NCBI RefSeq assembly: GCF_032854445.1
Contig: NC_088298.1
Location: 2,724,160 to 2,788,159, forward strand
DNA length: 64,000 nucleotides
From: Liolophura sinensis
Taxonomy: Eukaryota; Mollusca; Polyplacophora; Chitonida; Chitonidae
Direction of reading: 5' to 3'
How positions within the stretch are numbered: the first letter of the stretch is position 1; every line of letters starts with the position of its first letter. The notes beneath the pieces were generated by a model that saw only the letters and a program-made list of their open reading frames with translations, ran no database searches and had not been told where the DNA came from. The translations under genes and the position numbers were made by a program. Of this stretch, positions 23,861 to 40,300 are shown in pieces.

Positions 23861-24026
23861 GACGTTAAGCAATGAAATCAATATAATAAACACCTGAAAT
23901 AAATATCAAATTTATTTGTCAATATTTCAACGCGGAATGATTACAATCATGTTAGTACGGGGTTATATTCGGACGAAAAAAGCGGATGGAGATACTTCAC
24001 CAATATACAGACGAAAGAGGGGCTTC

Positions 24027-24230
24027 TGTGGCCAAGGTGGCTAGCACGCAAGCGCGCCAGAATGACCCAGGAGCCTCTCGCCAATGTGGTCACTGTGAGT
24101 TCAGGTCCCTCTCAAAACGTACGTTGGAAGGTCTCTCAGCAGTCTGCCGATAGTCGTGGATTTTCACAGGGCTCTGCTCTCTTTCCTCCCAATATAATGT
24201 TGGCCGACTTGAATAAACATAAAGTATTTT
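24027..24230 (+). mobile_element. SINE-A copy, diverged
   Basis: Contains TGACCCAGGAGCCTCTCGCC, GTCACTGTGAGTTCAGGTCC and ATAATGTTGGCCGACTTGAA. The 3' tail is shortened. Confidence 0.8.
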
Positions 24231-24717
24231 TCCCTGCTCGTAATTGACTCTGTTGTCAACTTTTTTGCGAAGAGTTATCTATTAACTTTGATGAAATGTT
24301 GTGAAAATGTTGACATTATATAGAACAATGGACAATCGGTTAGAATGTAAAACCCAAATATAATGTGATAGTTCATCGTTCCAAACTGCGCTAACTCGTC
24401 GTTGGGAAACGCCTAAGAGCCCACATTTGGCCATTGGTCCTCACAGAACTGTTCAGACCTGTTAAGCCTTAAGAGAAAATTCATAAATTAATAAGTGCTC
24501 ACTCTATTGCTATTCTTACGGTTGCTAACCTGCGGGTTTACATGTACATGTGGGTGAATGAACGTGGCTGCTAACTAACTCACAGTCAGGATCTTTCACA
24601 ATTGAACTTTAAAAAAGTGCCCGAGGGTGTTCTGTGGCCAACACTCCACCTCAATCGATCGCCTGTCACAGGTGTTGTCAAAATCAGGTAAAAGGTAATA
24701 ATTACTTACACAGAAAG

Positions 24718-25000
24718 AGTGAAACCAGAGCATCGAAGACAGTGTGGTAGCTAGCAATTAAAAGGTCACACGTAACCGGTGAAATACGGCTACAGCATAG
24801 AGAGTAAAGAAAGAACAGTCCAGTGTGATAGTTGCCACATGGTCACACATATGTAACCAGTGAAATACGGCTACAGGATAGAGAGTAAAACCAGAGCTTC
24901 AACGACAGTGTGATAGCTGACAAATGATCACGTGTAACCGGTGAAACACGGCTAGAGCATAGAGAGTAAAACCAGACTGTGTGTTAGTTGGCGAATTATA
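24718..25000. repeat. Tandem repeat, about 85-bp unit, 3 copies
   Basis: Each unit has GTAACCGGTGAAATACGGCT, then a GCATAGAGAGTAAA block, then ACAGTGTGATAGCT. A single related unit lies near 7345-7395. Confidence 0.75.
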
Positions 25001-25198
25001 GGTAAAAAGAAAAATGCAGTTACTTGCAATTTCACAAACACCACAGGTCTAGAGTTACTCGAAGTGCTGTGTTGCCATCACATTTAGGCTAATTAACAAT
25101 AACATGAAAACAGTGCCTCGAGGGTGCTTATTCCGCCGGTCGAATCACGATTTATGCAAGAGCACAATATCGTAAGACTTATAGCATATAACACGTGG

Positions 25199-25336
25199 GC
25201 AGGTTTGTTGGCAATCTGCGGATGGTCCTGTATTCCCTATACCTTCATGTAGGCCTAATGCGGGCCGCTGTTGCATGTATAAGTGAAATATTCTTAGGAA
25301 CGGTGTAAAATACTAATGAAACAAATAAATAATTAA
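25199..25336 (+). mobile_element. SINE-A copy, 5'-truncated
   Basis: Starts at GGCAATCTGCGGATGGTCC and ends GAAATATTCTTAGGAACGGT plus AAATAAATAA. Confidence 0.7.
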
Positions 25337-26290
25337 ATATCCGTATGGAAATTAGTATAAGCCTACAAAACAAGGAAACTGTTATAGCATAACTTAAGTC
25401 TACAACTGGGCACTGGAAGTTTGTTACGTTACGGGGCGATATGGCCGGAGACCGGGCACAATGCATCACTTTTCGCTTGAACCTCGATCCATAGGCCTAC
25501 AGACGCCTATAAAGAGGTAGTGTTAAGATCGGTTGGCCGTGTTACCAGCTTACCTTCAACATGTATTTTAGAAAGCTAAGCTGGGAAGAATGAAATAGAT
25601 CTCAGATCTAATAAATAGGCAACATATGGCAACATATTCTACATCTAAAGTGCATCTACTGAGGTAATTTATATATCCGCCCAGCTCGGGGGTTAACCCA
25701 AGATGTTGTTACTTACCCCAAGTGGGATAAAAAGTTGTATGTTTTGTACCAAGGGTGTATGCCTAGGTCAACCCAAAGACAACTGGCAACATTGATGAAC
25801 GTTGACAAAAAGTATTTATTATTAAAGTGTGTTAATACTTTGTGGCTCCAAGCTTTTATAAACCTAGTATATAATTGAGGTTATAATTTCATTCAATTTT
25901 ATCAATACCAGTGTCATCATTCAGCTTCGTCATTCAACATGACTAAATATGTTTTGTTATTTTGTTAGTTTTCTCAGATTGCAAAAATCTGGTAGTTTTG
26001 ATGATGCAAATATCACGTTTCGAACTTACCAGAGAAATCTGCATTTCAGGGGAGGTAATTTAACACGGTTTTCACCATGTTACAAAGTTAACTCCCTTGT
26101 AAGCGGATGGATATACGGACTGTAATTTGTTTTATTCTTTTTTACACATAATAGTTCACTTCTTTATGTGTAAACATAAAATGTCGTCAACTGTAGGACA
26201 AAATATAGCAGAATAAGTCTAGCTTTAATGCGCTTTTTACCAGATTTGTTGAGGCCTATTTTGTGTAGAGGGCGCACCAACACACAACCG

Positions 26291-26313
26291 GTCTTTTCCG
26301 CTCATCGGCCATC
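26291..26313 (+). promoter_or_regulatory. Pyrimidine-rich 5' end (TOP-like) of RPS26
   Basis: GTCTTTTCCG lies about 20 bases before the ATG. Ribosomal protein mRNAs usually start at a C in such a tract, which places them under mTOR/LARP1 control. The exact start site is inferred. Confidence 0.6.
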
Positions 26314-30772
<4,459 letters not shown>

Positions 30773-32317
30773 GGGGCAAAAATAACCTTATTTCTCGTTT
30801 CTTGTAAAAGATAAATGTCGTACAAATACATCCTGTACTGAGAGAAATGGAATTCTAGTGTTTGGCTTCTTATATGTTAATGGTACACCTCTTCCTCATT
30901 ACAACACCGTTGTTGGGGGGGACAGATCTGCTTAATACACAAGTCATGTAACGCTAAATATGAAAGTTTCAATTTGACTCAGTATTTGAGCATTCTATTA
31001 TGCCATCATCATGATTATTTTGCCTTTGACTCCTGTTGATGGCTGAAATGTTGAGTCGAAATGAAGCTTTCGTTTTTCGGAGTTTACACTACTTGTGTAT
31101 AAATTGAAACTTATCAGTGGATCTATTGGATATCTGCTTACAGTGTTGCAAGTGAAGAACGCAATTTGAATTTTCTTAGCTACCGATAGCATGTGACACA
31201 CATAATATAGGGAGAAACATTGTGTGATGTTGAATATTAACTGTAAACCAAACCAATGCGAAATCATGTTGTTGTTGCGTTTTTTGTATATATCTTCAGG
31301 TACAGTATTTCACCTGAAGATTGCTATGTAAAAACACACTTTCGGAAGCAAATAATGGCCTTAAAATGATACTTTTTATGCCAACTCTTATGATTTAATC
31401 GACTAAAAATCATTAAGAGGGCCTATAAGGTGGATAAAGCCATCAATCTGATTAAGCGAAATGGGTGTCTTGTTTGGGAAAACTACCAAACTTTAGGTCA
31501 AATACAGTAATTATGTGATGAGCCAACTGAAGTTTTCTTTGATGAAACTTCTGAAAGCATATACAGATGTCTATCATCGTTTTTGGAAAAAACACTTTCT
31601 GGACATTTTTGAGCATGTTAAATTGAAACGTGTTCTAACGAAGCATGTTATATAATGAGGTAAATATGTATGGTGAAGTGATAGTTCTTCCAGAGCAGTG
31701 CTTTTAGCCTACAATTAGGGCCATATCTAAAACAAAATTTAAGTGTCGATCCCAAACTATAAAAGTGACTTGACCATAAATTTTATACAGTGCAACTCAA
31801 CAGGAAGATATTTGAGAGATTTCTGAGTCTGTGAATGAAAGACACTTGTTTGAAAACTAAACTTTTGTTTTGTTTATTGATAGATCATATTTTTGTTCAA
31901 TTTAGCTGTTTTAATACAACTTGATTAGCTTGGGTACACAAAAGTCCAAACATTTTCAGGACATGAAATGCCACTAGGGATGGCCCCGACATGAATTTCA
32001 TTTACAGTAACCATACTGCACGAGACAGCCTGTGATGAACAGCACCAGACTCCAAGAAAGTTAGATCCTGCCCACCCTGGTACAGGAGCACGTGATTGGT
32101 GGAACATGGACAACCTCTTTGTAAAGGCTGCCAGGGTTGCACAAAAGTGGTCAGCATCACATGGGCAGGCTTCTACAGATTTAAGCCCTTGGGCTTCACT
32201 GCTCCAAGCGATGGTGTTATTGGGTGCAGTGGGTAATACTGTAACAGAACATAGCCGAAATACTCACTTTACTGGCAGGTATAGCAACCTGGGGTTAATC
32301 CGGACGTCCAGACGTCA

Positions 32318-32378
32318 TATACTTTGTGTTATGTAGGTGATGGATAACTTATTGGTACAGGTGACTGGGAGGAAACGA
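32318..32378 (+). pseudogene. TYW5: Fragment of TYW5 exon 5 plus intron edge, inverted copy
   Basis: About 56 bases, from TTGTGTTATGTAGGTGATGG to GGGAGGAAACGAG, are identical to the reverse complement of the segment around 37645-37700. They cover the intron end, the AG acceptor and the first half of TYW5 exon 5 ([14 protein letters not shown]). After the match the sequences diverge at once. Because intron bases are included, this is a DNA-level duplication, not a processed copy. Its near identity suggests a recent event or gene conversion. Confidence 0.85.
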
Positions 32379-33179
32379 GCAGTGTTTATACTAGCCCAGG
32401 CTGGAACCTCTGGAAGTTCGTTTGAGGGTAAATATATAGCTGCGAGCGCTGCATATTGTAGACCACTGATTCGTCACCTATGCAAGGTTTCCTGTTCTCT
32501 CGGATCAGTTAGGATCTCCAGTATACTGGTTTCCTCCACTTGTAAACCTGACCATTGCACGCCCTGTGAATGATCTCAAATCCAACGGCTGTTTGCTCGT
32601 TCACAGTTGAATCGGGGAGATTGTTGGGTACTCGGAAAGTTGTGATTTCATTCACCCATTATCCTCAAAGTTGTACAATAGTCCGGAAGCTAGCAGAGGT
32701 TTATCGGTCAGGTTGTATACCTGAAAGGTTTGACACACTGAACCTACAGAACCAGGTGTGAAAACGCCAAAATGGTGATCCTTACATGCGGCAACTGTGC
32801 ACAGTCTTCTACGGGTGGGGGTGGAAAATACCCCACAACTTAATTTTTATACATTCCTTATGACAACCTGATCGCTAAAAACCAATTCTAACGCTAAGTA
32901 AGACTTTTATCGGTCATGTCACGTACGAGGAATTTTTTTTTTTTTTGTACCAAAAGATACCTTGAGATGTGCTAATTATAAAATGGTAATTTTTAAGTTC
33001 CAACTCCATGCTAAAAACCATTTGAGAACGGGTCAAAGGTCAATATGTGGGCTAATTTACCTTGCTCACAACTGAGTACAAGGATGAAACTTATTGTATA
33101 CATTCCTCAAGATAACCTGATTGCTTAAAAACCAATACTTAAGTCCCCAGGTCATGCACTAAGCCACATAAAAACAGCC

Positions 33180-33615
33180 TAATTAATTTATGCTTGACGT
33201 CCATGCGGACAATTTCACTAAACAAAGCTGCTTTGAACAGTAATCTGGCCGTTTAAACTTTCAAATGGGACAACTCAAATCAACCTCTGCCATGTTTTGA
33301 CTTTTTTTTTTTCAACTTTGGCAAGGTGATGGGCCACGAAAAGTTTATCTTATCCAACATTCTCTTTAAGAATTACATGCCCTGTAAAGAGAATCTTAGG
33401 TGGGATAAAATTTTCGCGGCCCATCACTTTGCCCGAAGTTGAGAAAAAAATTTCAAACATGGCTGACATTGGTTTGAGTTGAAAGATGGTGTACCACTGC
33501 TGGCTTTGACATATTGCATTTTGGGCGTTTTAGGGAATCGGTGAATAGCAAAAGTAACGAAGGTTTCAAGCCGGTTTTTTGAGTGAAATTGTCCGCATAG
33601 AAGTCTATATGACCT
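33180..33615. mobile_element. Long foldback element, arms about 200 bp
   Basis: The left arm begins ATGCGGACAATTTCACTAAA and the right arm ends with the complement (TGAGTGAAATTGTCCGCAT). Inner blocks also pair, such as GTGATGGGCCACGAAAA with TTTTCGCGGCCCATCAC. It is non-coding. Confidence 0.82.
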
Positions 33616-33847
33616 AATCTGGTCTTCTCCTAGCATATGTCTCTACCTGTCACACCCTTGGTAACGATTCAAATCCAGCCGCTGCTAGCTCAGTTGTGCT
33701 CTGCTAATATTCAGTAAAACAAATGAATGGTACGAACGGTAGGAACTTCCAGCTTAGCTTTGGGCTAGGGTGAAAATGAAATGCTCGTGAGTACAGACTA
33801 AAACACCAAATAAATAAATCATAAGATCAGTGGGCTAGGTCCCCCTC

Positions 33848-34345
33848 TACTTTATTCACTGTTTTGTCCAGCAGTCCAGCAACTGGATGACTGGACAGAT
33901 CTCACAAATATACCTTGTCCAGCAATTTAGCAGTGAGACACCAAGTGTAGACTTTTAAGTCCCTGTATTCCTGCATAGGACAGCTCTTACACGTGCTTTC
34001 TTCTCCTTTATTCAGTCTTGTCCAGCAATCTAGCTGCCAAGCAGACAGCAAGTGTAAAACTCACATTACTCCTGTAGCTGTGACAGTATTTATCCGTGTT
34101 GTGACCCCTCTTCCCCTTTATTCAGCGTCCTGTCCAGCAGTCTTGCGGCTTGACAGTGAGTGTAACTCCTGTTCTCCTGCATCAGTTCTTACAGTGACAA
34201 TCTTAAAATGGATTATGGCCCCTTTTCCACTTTATTCACTGTCTTGTCCAGCAATCTAGCAGCCAAGCAGACAGTAAGCCTAAAACTCCTGCAGCTGGGA
34301 CCAAATTCACTCCTGTTATGAACTGTCTTCGGCTTTATTCACTGT
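33848..34345 (-). repeat. Tandem partial copies of the end of the last TYW5 exon
   Basis: On + the block CTTTATTCACTGTCTTGTCC, then AGCAATCTAGCAGCCA, recurs with TTTATT at 33851, 34007, 34117, 34231 and 34334. Spacing is 103-156 bp. The 34334 copy is the real coding exon (LLDKTVNKA). Read on the gene's strand, each unit carries AATAAA. These copies therefore form the 3' flank or 3' UTR of TYW5. Confidence 0.85.
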
Positions 34346-37300
34346 CTTGTCCAGCAATCTGGCAGCCAGACACCTAGCATAAAAGTCTCTGTATTCCTGA
34401 GGCAGTTCCTCTAGCACCTTCACAGCCCTATCCACTATCTGCTGAGCCCGGGCGGCTGGGATGGGATCCCTATTCCCATAGGTGTCCCGGGGATCGTATA
34501 TCTCCAAATCCAGGTGTCTCCAGAACACGTTGACAGCGACACCAAAATCCAAAGAGACCACACTGTGAAACCACAGTGCTGAAAAAAGCAAAGGAGAAAG
34601 ACCGAATGAACTGATAGGGTTAATGTTGACTTAGCAACTTCATTTTGTAAGATTTTAAGTACAAAAGATACAAAATATGACCATCGTGTCAACTTGGAAG
34701 GTTCGTTTTTGTTTTATTGTTTTTTGTGTAACCCGATATGGCTGAATCTTGTTTTGTACAGAGTCAAACCCTGAGAATGCGCAGCATTCAAGGGATTGGA
34801 CAATGTACACGTACGAAACAAGGTTTTGCGGTATCAGGTAACACTACAAGCCTGAAGACGCAGTTGGTAAAGTCTATTCTACTCCCATAAATGAAGAAAA
34901 TGTGAAAAAAATGTCATTTAATGTTTCTGTTCTCTTTCACCTCCTTAGCAGTGGTCATGAATTTTAGACCAATCAACGTCAGAAAGTTGGGTCACTGCAG
35001 TTGACTTAGGTATTTCAAGGCTGTGTTTGAAAGAAATCATGCCTTAGGTGTGACATAGGAATTGAAGTTTTGTTTAAATAACAAAGTGATAGCGATAAAC
35101 TATGTGAAATAGCAGTTTTCCCATTTATTTGCTTTATGTTTTACGCTGTACCCAAGAATATTTCACTTAATACTACGACAGCCAACATTATGGTGCGAGG
35201 AATCATAGCCCAGGGGAAACTCTTGACCATGTACAGGTTGCTGCCAGACCTTCACACCTACGGCCAGAGAGGAAGCCAGGAAGAGCTGGACTTTAACTCG
35301 CAGAAACCGCGTTGGTGAGAGCACCTTGGGTCATTGTGGCACCCTGACATGCTAATCACAAAGTCCCTAGTTCATCTATTTTTAATCCAAAAAAACATAT
35401 GTAACATGTAAACAAGTTCAGTTGCATATACTTGCAGAAATGGACAGCGTGGCGATACATTTCTCAGGGAGGTAAATTTACCAGAGAGCATTTTGTGTAG
35501 CTCATTTGATGTTGCTTGATTAACTGATTGATTGATTGATTTATTCATTGGAATGGTGTTTTATTCTGTCAATGTTCAGTGCTAGAAAGGTCCTCTATTT
35601 AATATGTGTATTTGCATACGGCCTACACATCAGAGCACATGGGGTAGAATTAAGGTCATACTCAAAACATTTTTACTTGTATGATGGCAGGTGAACCTTT
35701 TACTTAATGTTACATTTACAACTGAATACAGAATGTGAATGCCAAATGAAATGAGGGTACCTGGTATAAAGAGGATGTCTCCTGGGCTCAGGCGACACTC
35801 ATATCTCCTGGCCTGTCTAAACAGTGGGTACTTGTCTTCGTCGGGGTGATCAATATCAAGCACAAGTGACTTGTCTCCTAAGACACGGCAACATCACATT
35901 ACAATCAGGTCTCTATATTGTTTCCTCTCACCTTACATTGCCATAATGCTTAAATGCTTCACTTGAACATTATGCAGTTTTACAAACTGCTCAATCAGGT
36001 GAGCTACCGGTATTCTCTGAATGCTTTCTTCAATCATATGACAACAGTGGGTCATCAGGTGTGTGTACATATCTGCGCCTTCGTGTGACAGGGCAGGTTG
36101 GGTCTTTAACGTAAAAGAAAGCTAAAATATGAAGTATGGTTCAACATACAGTTCAGACCACTGAAAACTATGCATAAAAATACTTTCATTTATTTTTTCA
36201 GATATTTATTAAAGGGTGTTGAAAGGCAGTCAAATATTTGAATACTCTGGTGGGCTGTATGAGCCATACTGACAGTATCTAGGAACTCTGATGTCAGATC
36301 ACCTTTTTTCCTGATGTTCACCAGAAGGAAGGTATTTTTGGGAACATTAGTTCAGTAATGTTTTACTCATAGGTAAAAAGAGTGGTTCCAACATTCAGTG
36401 TCATGAATTGAGTGGGATAAACTTCCTCTGACAGAATGGTCCATGAAGCCCACCTTAGAAATCAAATGTTTGAATGCTTTCAACTCTTCACAAAAATCTA
36501 AAAAAATAAATGACAGTATATTTGTGCACAGTTTTAAATGGTCATTTAGTGATACCTACTTCGATTTTTAGAGGTCTTTTTCCTTAAGGCAGACACTAAC
36601 CATTAGGCCACTGAAATGTCCCCAAATTACAATAGTAAGCAATGATCTCTCACGTAAGAGAGACCAGCACCCATAGCATAGTTGGTAGAGCATCCTCTTC
36701 GGGAGTGGTAGATCCAGGGTCAATCCTGGATCAAGTCACATCTAAAAGAGGAAGTTGTAACTTCCTCGCTTGGCGTTCAGCATGATGGGGATAGTGCAAC
36801 GCCTGGTTGACCTGTATCAGTATAATGGGTCACGTCCGGCGGCTTACTTGACTTCTGTAAGGTGTCTCAGTGAAGCAGCACTAGATAAAAGAACGGGGGA
36901 AATCCATCCTGCCACAAGGAGGCACATTACATGCACTCTAAGGATTCCTCTGTCGTCATATGATTGAAAAGTTATTATGTATGATGTTAAACCCCAAGCA
37001 CTCACTCACTCTAACATAAGAGGTTAATAACATGATACATTACGAAAGCTGTCAACCACTTGTTACTACCTAGACCCAGATTCCACAAAGCATGTACTTG
37101 TAAACTGATTTTTTCACCATATTTCAATAAAAATATTTCATATTTTCATGAACATTTGTCATAATTTGAATCCTAAAAGTTGATAATTCGAAAGCCTCAT
37201 ATAATAGCTGAACATCTAACACATCATCGATGATTATTATCTAAGCGTACTGTAATTTTTCAACCTGTTCGCATGTTTACAAGATGTTTATTTAAGGATA

Positions 37301-40300
37301 TTCTGAAGGCATTATTTTGTGTTATCTGATAAAATTATACTTTTTGTGAAGCCTTTAAAATTGGCAAATCCAACCAATGTAGTGTTGTCTTCAAAATGAA
37401 ACTAAAAATGTGCATAAATTCCACTGAAAATTACTCTTTTTTGTGTGCAAACAGGTTGAGAAATTAGGGTAATCCCTCTTTCAAACGAAAGGAATTTGTT
37501 ACCTGGTTAATAGATTGATCTATTGATTGAGTGGTTGTTTCTTTTAATGAGAGCTAATTATTGTTAAAGAGATGAATGGGTGGAGGAACATGGCACACAC
37601 CTTTCAGGTAAAGCTTGTCTACATCCTCAGGTGAGAAAAGAACAACTCGTTTCCTCCCAGTCACCTGTACCAATAAGTTATCCATCACCTACATAACACA
37701 AGGTACACTTCTATAAATAAACGTATTTTAATAATTCTGTAAATCAAAGTTTACGTATAGCATAACATCATTGGCCACCACAAAATGCCTTTTCCTTTTT
37801 TTACATATCTGGATATTTCAGAAGATTATTTTATATTTTATACCTCAAAAATAGATAAATACCTCATATCAGGTTTTCAGATATTTATTCATTTGCTGTT
37901 CTAACACCACACTCAAGATTTTTTAACTCGTATGACAACATTTTCTATACGTTAAACCACCAACCTTTGGTAAGTCACTGACAAACTTTCCCAAATGTGA
38001 CAAGCAGATATTGCAGACTTGTATCGTACTGTTAGTGTACACGTTAGGTGGCACCAGTAGCCATGCATGAATCTTCCACCACTACATGTCACCACGGCCC
38101 CATAAGTGGAGAGAGCCAGGAATAATTCCTTACCAATTCCCTGTGCAAGGCCAGTTTCGAACCCACATCTAAGGTGTTATAGTGACTGCAAGGCAAGCAC
38201 CTCAAACCACAAGACGCTAATGTTTTCAGAAATCAAGGCAAGGACCGCAAACCACTAGACAATAATGTTTTCAGAAATCAAGGCAAGCACCTCAAACCAC
38301 TAGACGATAATGTTTTCAGAAATCAAGGCAAGGACCGCAAATCACTAGACGATAATGTTTTCAGAAATCAAGGCAAACACCTCAAACCACTAGACGATGA
38401 TGTTTTCAGAAATCAAGGCAAGCACCTCAAACCACTAGACGATAATGTTTTCAGAAATCAAGGCAAGCACCTTAAACCACCAGACGATAATGTTTTCAGA
38501 AATCAAGGCAAGCACCTCAAACCACTAGACGATGATGTTTTCAGAAATCAAGGCAAGCACCTCAAACCACTAGACGATAATGTTTTCAGAAATCAAGGCA
38601 AGCACCTCAAACCACTAGACGATAATGTTTTCAGAAATCAAGGCAAACACCTCAAACCACTAGACGATGATGTTTTCAGAAATCAAGGCAAGCACCTCAA
38701 ACCACTAGACGATAATGTTTTCAGAAATCAAGGCAAGCACCTCAAACCACTAGACGATAATGTTTTCAGAAATCAAGGCAAGCACCTCAAACCACTAGAC
38801 GATGATGTTTTCAGAAATCAAGGCAAGCACCTCAAACCACTAGACGATAATGTTTTCAGAAATCAAGGCAAGCACCTCAAACCACTAGACGATGATGTTT
38901 TCAGAAATCAAGGTAAGCACCTCAAACCACTAGACAATGATGTTTTCAGAAATCAAGGCAAGCACCTCAAACCACTAGACGATAATGTTTTCAGAAATCA
39001 AGGCAAGGACCGCAAACCACTAGACCATGACGTAAAGTTTTCAGAAATCCAGGCAAGGACCTAAAACCACTAGACCACTAGACCATGACGTAACATTTTC
39101 AGAAATCAAGGCAAGGACCGCAAACCACAAGACCATGATGTAACGTTTTCAGAAATCAAGGCAAGGACCGCAAACCACAAGACCATGATGTAATGTTTTC
39201 AGAAATCAAGGCAAGCACCTCAAACCACTTGACCATGACGTAACGTTTTCAGAAATCAAGGCAAGCACCTCAAACCACTAGACCATGACGTAACTTTTTC
39301 AGAAATCAAGGCAAGCACCTCAAACCACTAGACCATGACGTAATGTTTTCAGAAATCTTACATCATAATGTGTCCAAAGCTGAACTCCTGCAGATCCAAT
39401 TCTGAATACACTGGAGAAGAAGCGGTCCGGGGTGAAGTACTCAGGGATGTTGATGTCACAGGCTAGGACAGGGAACTGCGTGTGGATGTCAGCAATGTCC
39501 TTACGGGGGTCGTCTCCTAGCGCCCGTAGGTAATACTTCTCATCCTAAGAGTGTACACATGTATCATATGTAGTACAAATAACTAGATGATTTATGTTAT
39601 GAATTATCCTCTCTGGCCGTACGTGGGGAAGGTCTGCCAGCAACCTGCGGATGATCGTGGGTTTCCTCCCGCCTCTGCTGGGTTTCTTCCCTCCATAATG
39701 CTGGCCGCCGTCATGAAATATTCTTCAGCACGGCGGTAAAAACATCAAACAAATAAAGTAAATAAATGAACATTTAATGAATTATGATACTCAGTTCAAG
39801 TTTCACCTAGATTAACTTTGTATCAAATTCAGCAGATCAAACAAATGGTACTACAGAAACTTTCATGGCTTATAGATCAATACAGAAATCCTGTTAATTG
39901 ATTAATTGATTGGTTGAGTACAAGGAAAAAAACAGTTCGAGGCTGATCCATAAACACCCGATTCAGCTGCTTCAAAGTATCCAGGTGCTACAATGTATAT
40001 TTGATACCTGCTAACGGGTGGCTACAAATGAAATATACTTGAGTGCTACATATTTAACATCAGTCAAATAAGTACATGTAAATGAAACTGAAATAAATAA
40101 CTTTTGGCAGCCTAGCCAACCACAGCTGCACTTGAATCCATAACCATGGGTATAGAGCCTGACCACTCAGGGGAGATAATTTCAACTGACCAGATAAGAT
40201 GTGCACTCAAGGGAGGTTAGTTCTACAGAGAAGACTGCCCCTAAAAAATGTACCGGTAATTAATACATTTAGCATTTTTTGTACATGTGAATGTGTCAGA

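Larger units (their letters stand above)
21813..26280. other. Intergenic stretch upstream of RPS26
   Basis: No gene is seen. It contains a TA/GT-rich spot near 22957-22980, a SINE-C copy (23395-23860), a SINE-A copy (24027-24230), a tandem repeat of about 85 bp (24718-25000) and a partial SINE-A (25199-25336). The rest is unremarkable AT-rich DNA. Confidence 0.55.
30773..33840. other. Intergenic stretch between RPS26 and TYW5
   Basis: I see no intact gene. It holds a 10-bp perfect hairpin (31293-31322), an opposite-strand copy of part of TYW5 exon 5 (32318-32378), a pair of direct repeats near 32840 and 33095 (ATACATTCCT, AACCTGAT), a long foldback element (33180-33615) and a SINE tail (33770-33820). 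Confidence 0.55.

Noticed and set aside
32106-32761. Series of + frames (76, 78 and 63 codons) after RPS26
   Set aside because: The only recognisable part is the short inverted copy of TYW5 exon 5; the rest shows no family and no consistent frame.
36670-36740. Possible tRNA gene
   Set aside because: The A and B boxes look good, but the flanks do not form an acceptor stem and a SINE body with tail follows. The SINE-A heads were rejected for the same reason.
38190-39356. Possible CRISPR-like array
   Set aside because: The whole 45-bp unit repeats with no unique spacers, and the setting is a eukaryotic intron; it is a minisatellite. The same applies to 20501-21069 and 11453-11613.
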